5,607 nucleotides of DNA from assembly GCA_937900725.1 (NCBI GenBank), contig CALCFP010000440.1, forward strand, positions 1 through 5,607, read 5' to 3'. Positions 5,125 to 5,607 of this stretch are shown piece after piece. The notes under the pieces were generated by a model that worked only from the letters and a program-made list of their open reading frames with translations, did not search any database and had not been told where the DNA came from. The position numbers and the translations under genes are program-made. Source of the DNA: an uncultured Bacteroidota bacterium (lineage in GTDB: Bacteria; Bacteroidota; Bacteroidia; Bacteroidales; SZUA-534). Position 1 is the stretch's first letter, and each line of letters starts with the position of its first letter.

Positions 5125-5607
5125 AAAAGAAATCGCAACCTGTAAAAAAACAACGTCAGAAAAAGGCTCCTGGCGACAACAAAAAGTCGCTTATTAACCG
5201 CATATTCTCGACTTTTAGTCAAAACGAAGGAAAGATACTGAATTATAAACAGTTGTCGAAGATGATGGGCATAGACGATGAGGAAACACGTCGACTGCTC
5301 AATGTGTGCCTGTCCGAATTGGCCGCCACCGGCGACCTCGACGAGCCTTCGCGCGGCAAATTTTGCATGCGTCGAAAAGCCTCTTATGTGGTAGGCAAGG
5401 TTGACATGACATCTGGTGGTGACGCTTACATTGTTTCCGATGAGTTTAAAGAAGACATATTCGTGTCCGTCAACAACCTGCACCACGCACTCAACGGCGA
5501 TATGGTCAACGTTTATGTATATAGCGACCGTGGCCGCAAGCGCCTTGAAGGAGAAGTGATTGAGATAGTGAAACGCTATCGCGACACGTTTGTGGGCATA
5601 GTCGACA
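5121..5607 (+). CDS. rnr: ribonuclease R, N-terminal part (3' end outside window)
   Basis: An open frame of 162 codons runs from the ATG at 5121 to the window edge without a stop. The first 22 residues are a lysine/arginine-rich tail. Residues about 23-85 look like the winged-helix domain of RNase R (ILNYKQLSKMMGID, then LLNVCLSELAATGDL). Residues about 90-150 form a first cold-shock/OB domain (YVVGKVDMTSGGDAYIVSDE, DIFVSVNNLHHALNGDMV), and RYRDTFVGIV begins the next. The catalytic RNB domain, the S1 domain and the C-terminus lie beyond the window. RNase R is a processive 3'-5' exoribonuclease that degrades structured RNA in the cytoplasm; the winged-helix region favours RNase R over RNase II. 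The start codon shares ATGA with the stop of the preceding gene, with no room for an independent promoter between them. Confidence 0.93.
   Translation, partial: MKKKSQPVKKQRQKKAPGDNKKSLINRIFSTFSQNEGKILNYKQLSKMMGIDDEETRRLLNVCLSELAATGDLDEPSRGKFCMRRKASYVVGKVDMTSGGDAYIVSDEFKEDIFVSVNNLHHALNGDMVNVYVYSDRGRKRLEGEVIEIVKRYRDTFVGIVD

Noticed and set aside
5070..5486. 138-codon - strand frame antisense to rnr
   Set aside because: The + frame encodes clear RNase R winged-helix and cold-shock domains, so the antisense frame is a shadow.

Overview
The window looks like ordinary chromosome from a member of Bacteroidales (phylum Bacteroidota). The signs are a lipoprotein with acidic residues straight after its lipidated cysteine, start codons without Shine-Dalgarno sequences, two putative promoters of the TTTG / TAnnTTTG type, and the protein families present. 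I cannot name a genus from the sequence alone. All genes are on the + strand; open frames on the - strand look like shadows.

Layout. Bases 1-162 hold the last 53 codons of a Kelch-type protein, closed by a strong intrinsic terminator (183-219). A full-length Kelch beta-propeller lipoprotein (252-1307) follows; its C-terminal blade aligns with the upstream fragment, so the two are a diverged tandem pair. Ten bases later comes a CvpA-family membrane protein (1318-1866), then tyrosyl-tRNA synthetase tyrS (1893-3185), which ends in a second intrinsic terminator (3192-3224). No terminator is visible between 252 and 3185, so these three genes may share a transcript.

A promoter-like site whose -7 box lies inside a perfect 16-bp palindrome precedes a membrane-anchored endonuclease/exonuclease/phosphatase (EEP) family protein (3301-4410). 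The 114-base gap after it carries a small hairpin, a degenerate heptamer repeat array and a second promoter-like site. Next is a GTG-started multi-pass membrane protein resembling a degenerate PAP2 phosphatase (4525-5124). Its stop overlaps the start of ribonuclease R (rnr, 5121 to the window end, incomplete) by four bases.

Functionally this is a mix of translation and RNA housekeeping (tyrS, rnr) and envelope proteins of unknown specific role. I see no RNA gene, mobile element, CRISPR array or clear new defence or metabolic system. The features most worth a second look are regulatory: the palindrome on the EEP promoter and the heptamer array that runs into the promoter of the PAP2-like gene and rnr.
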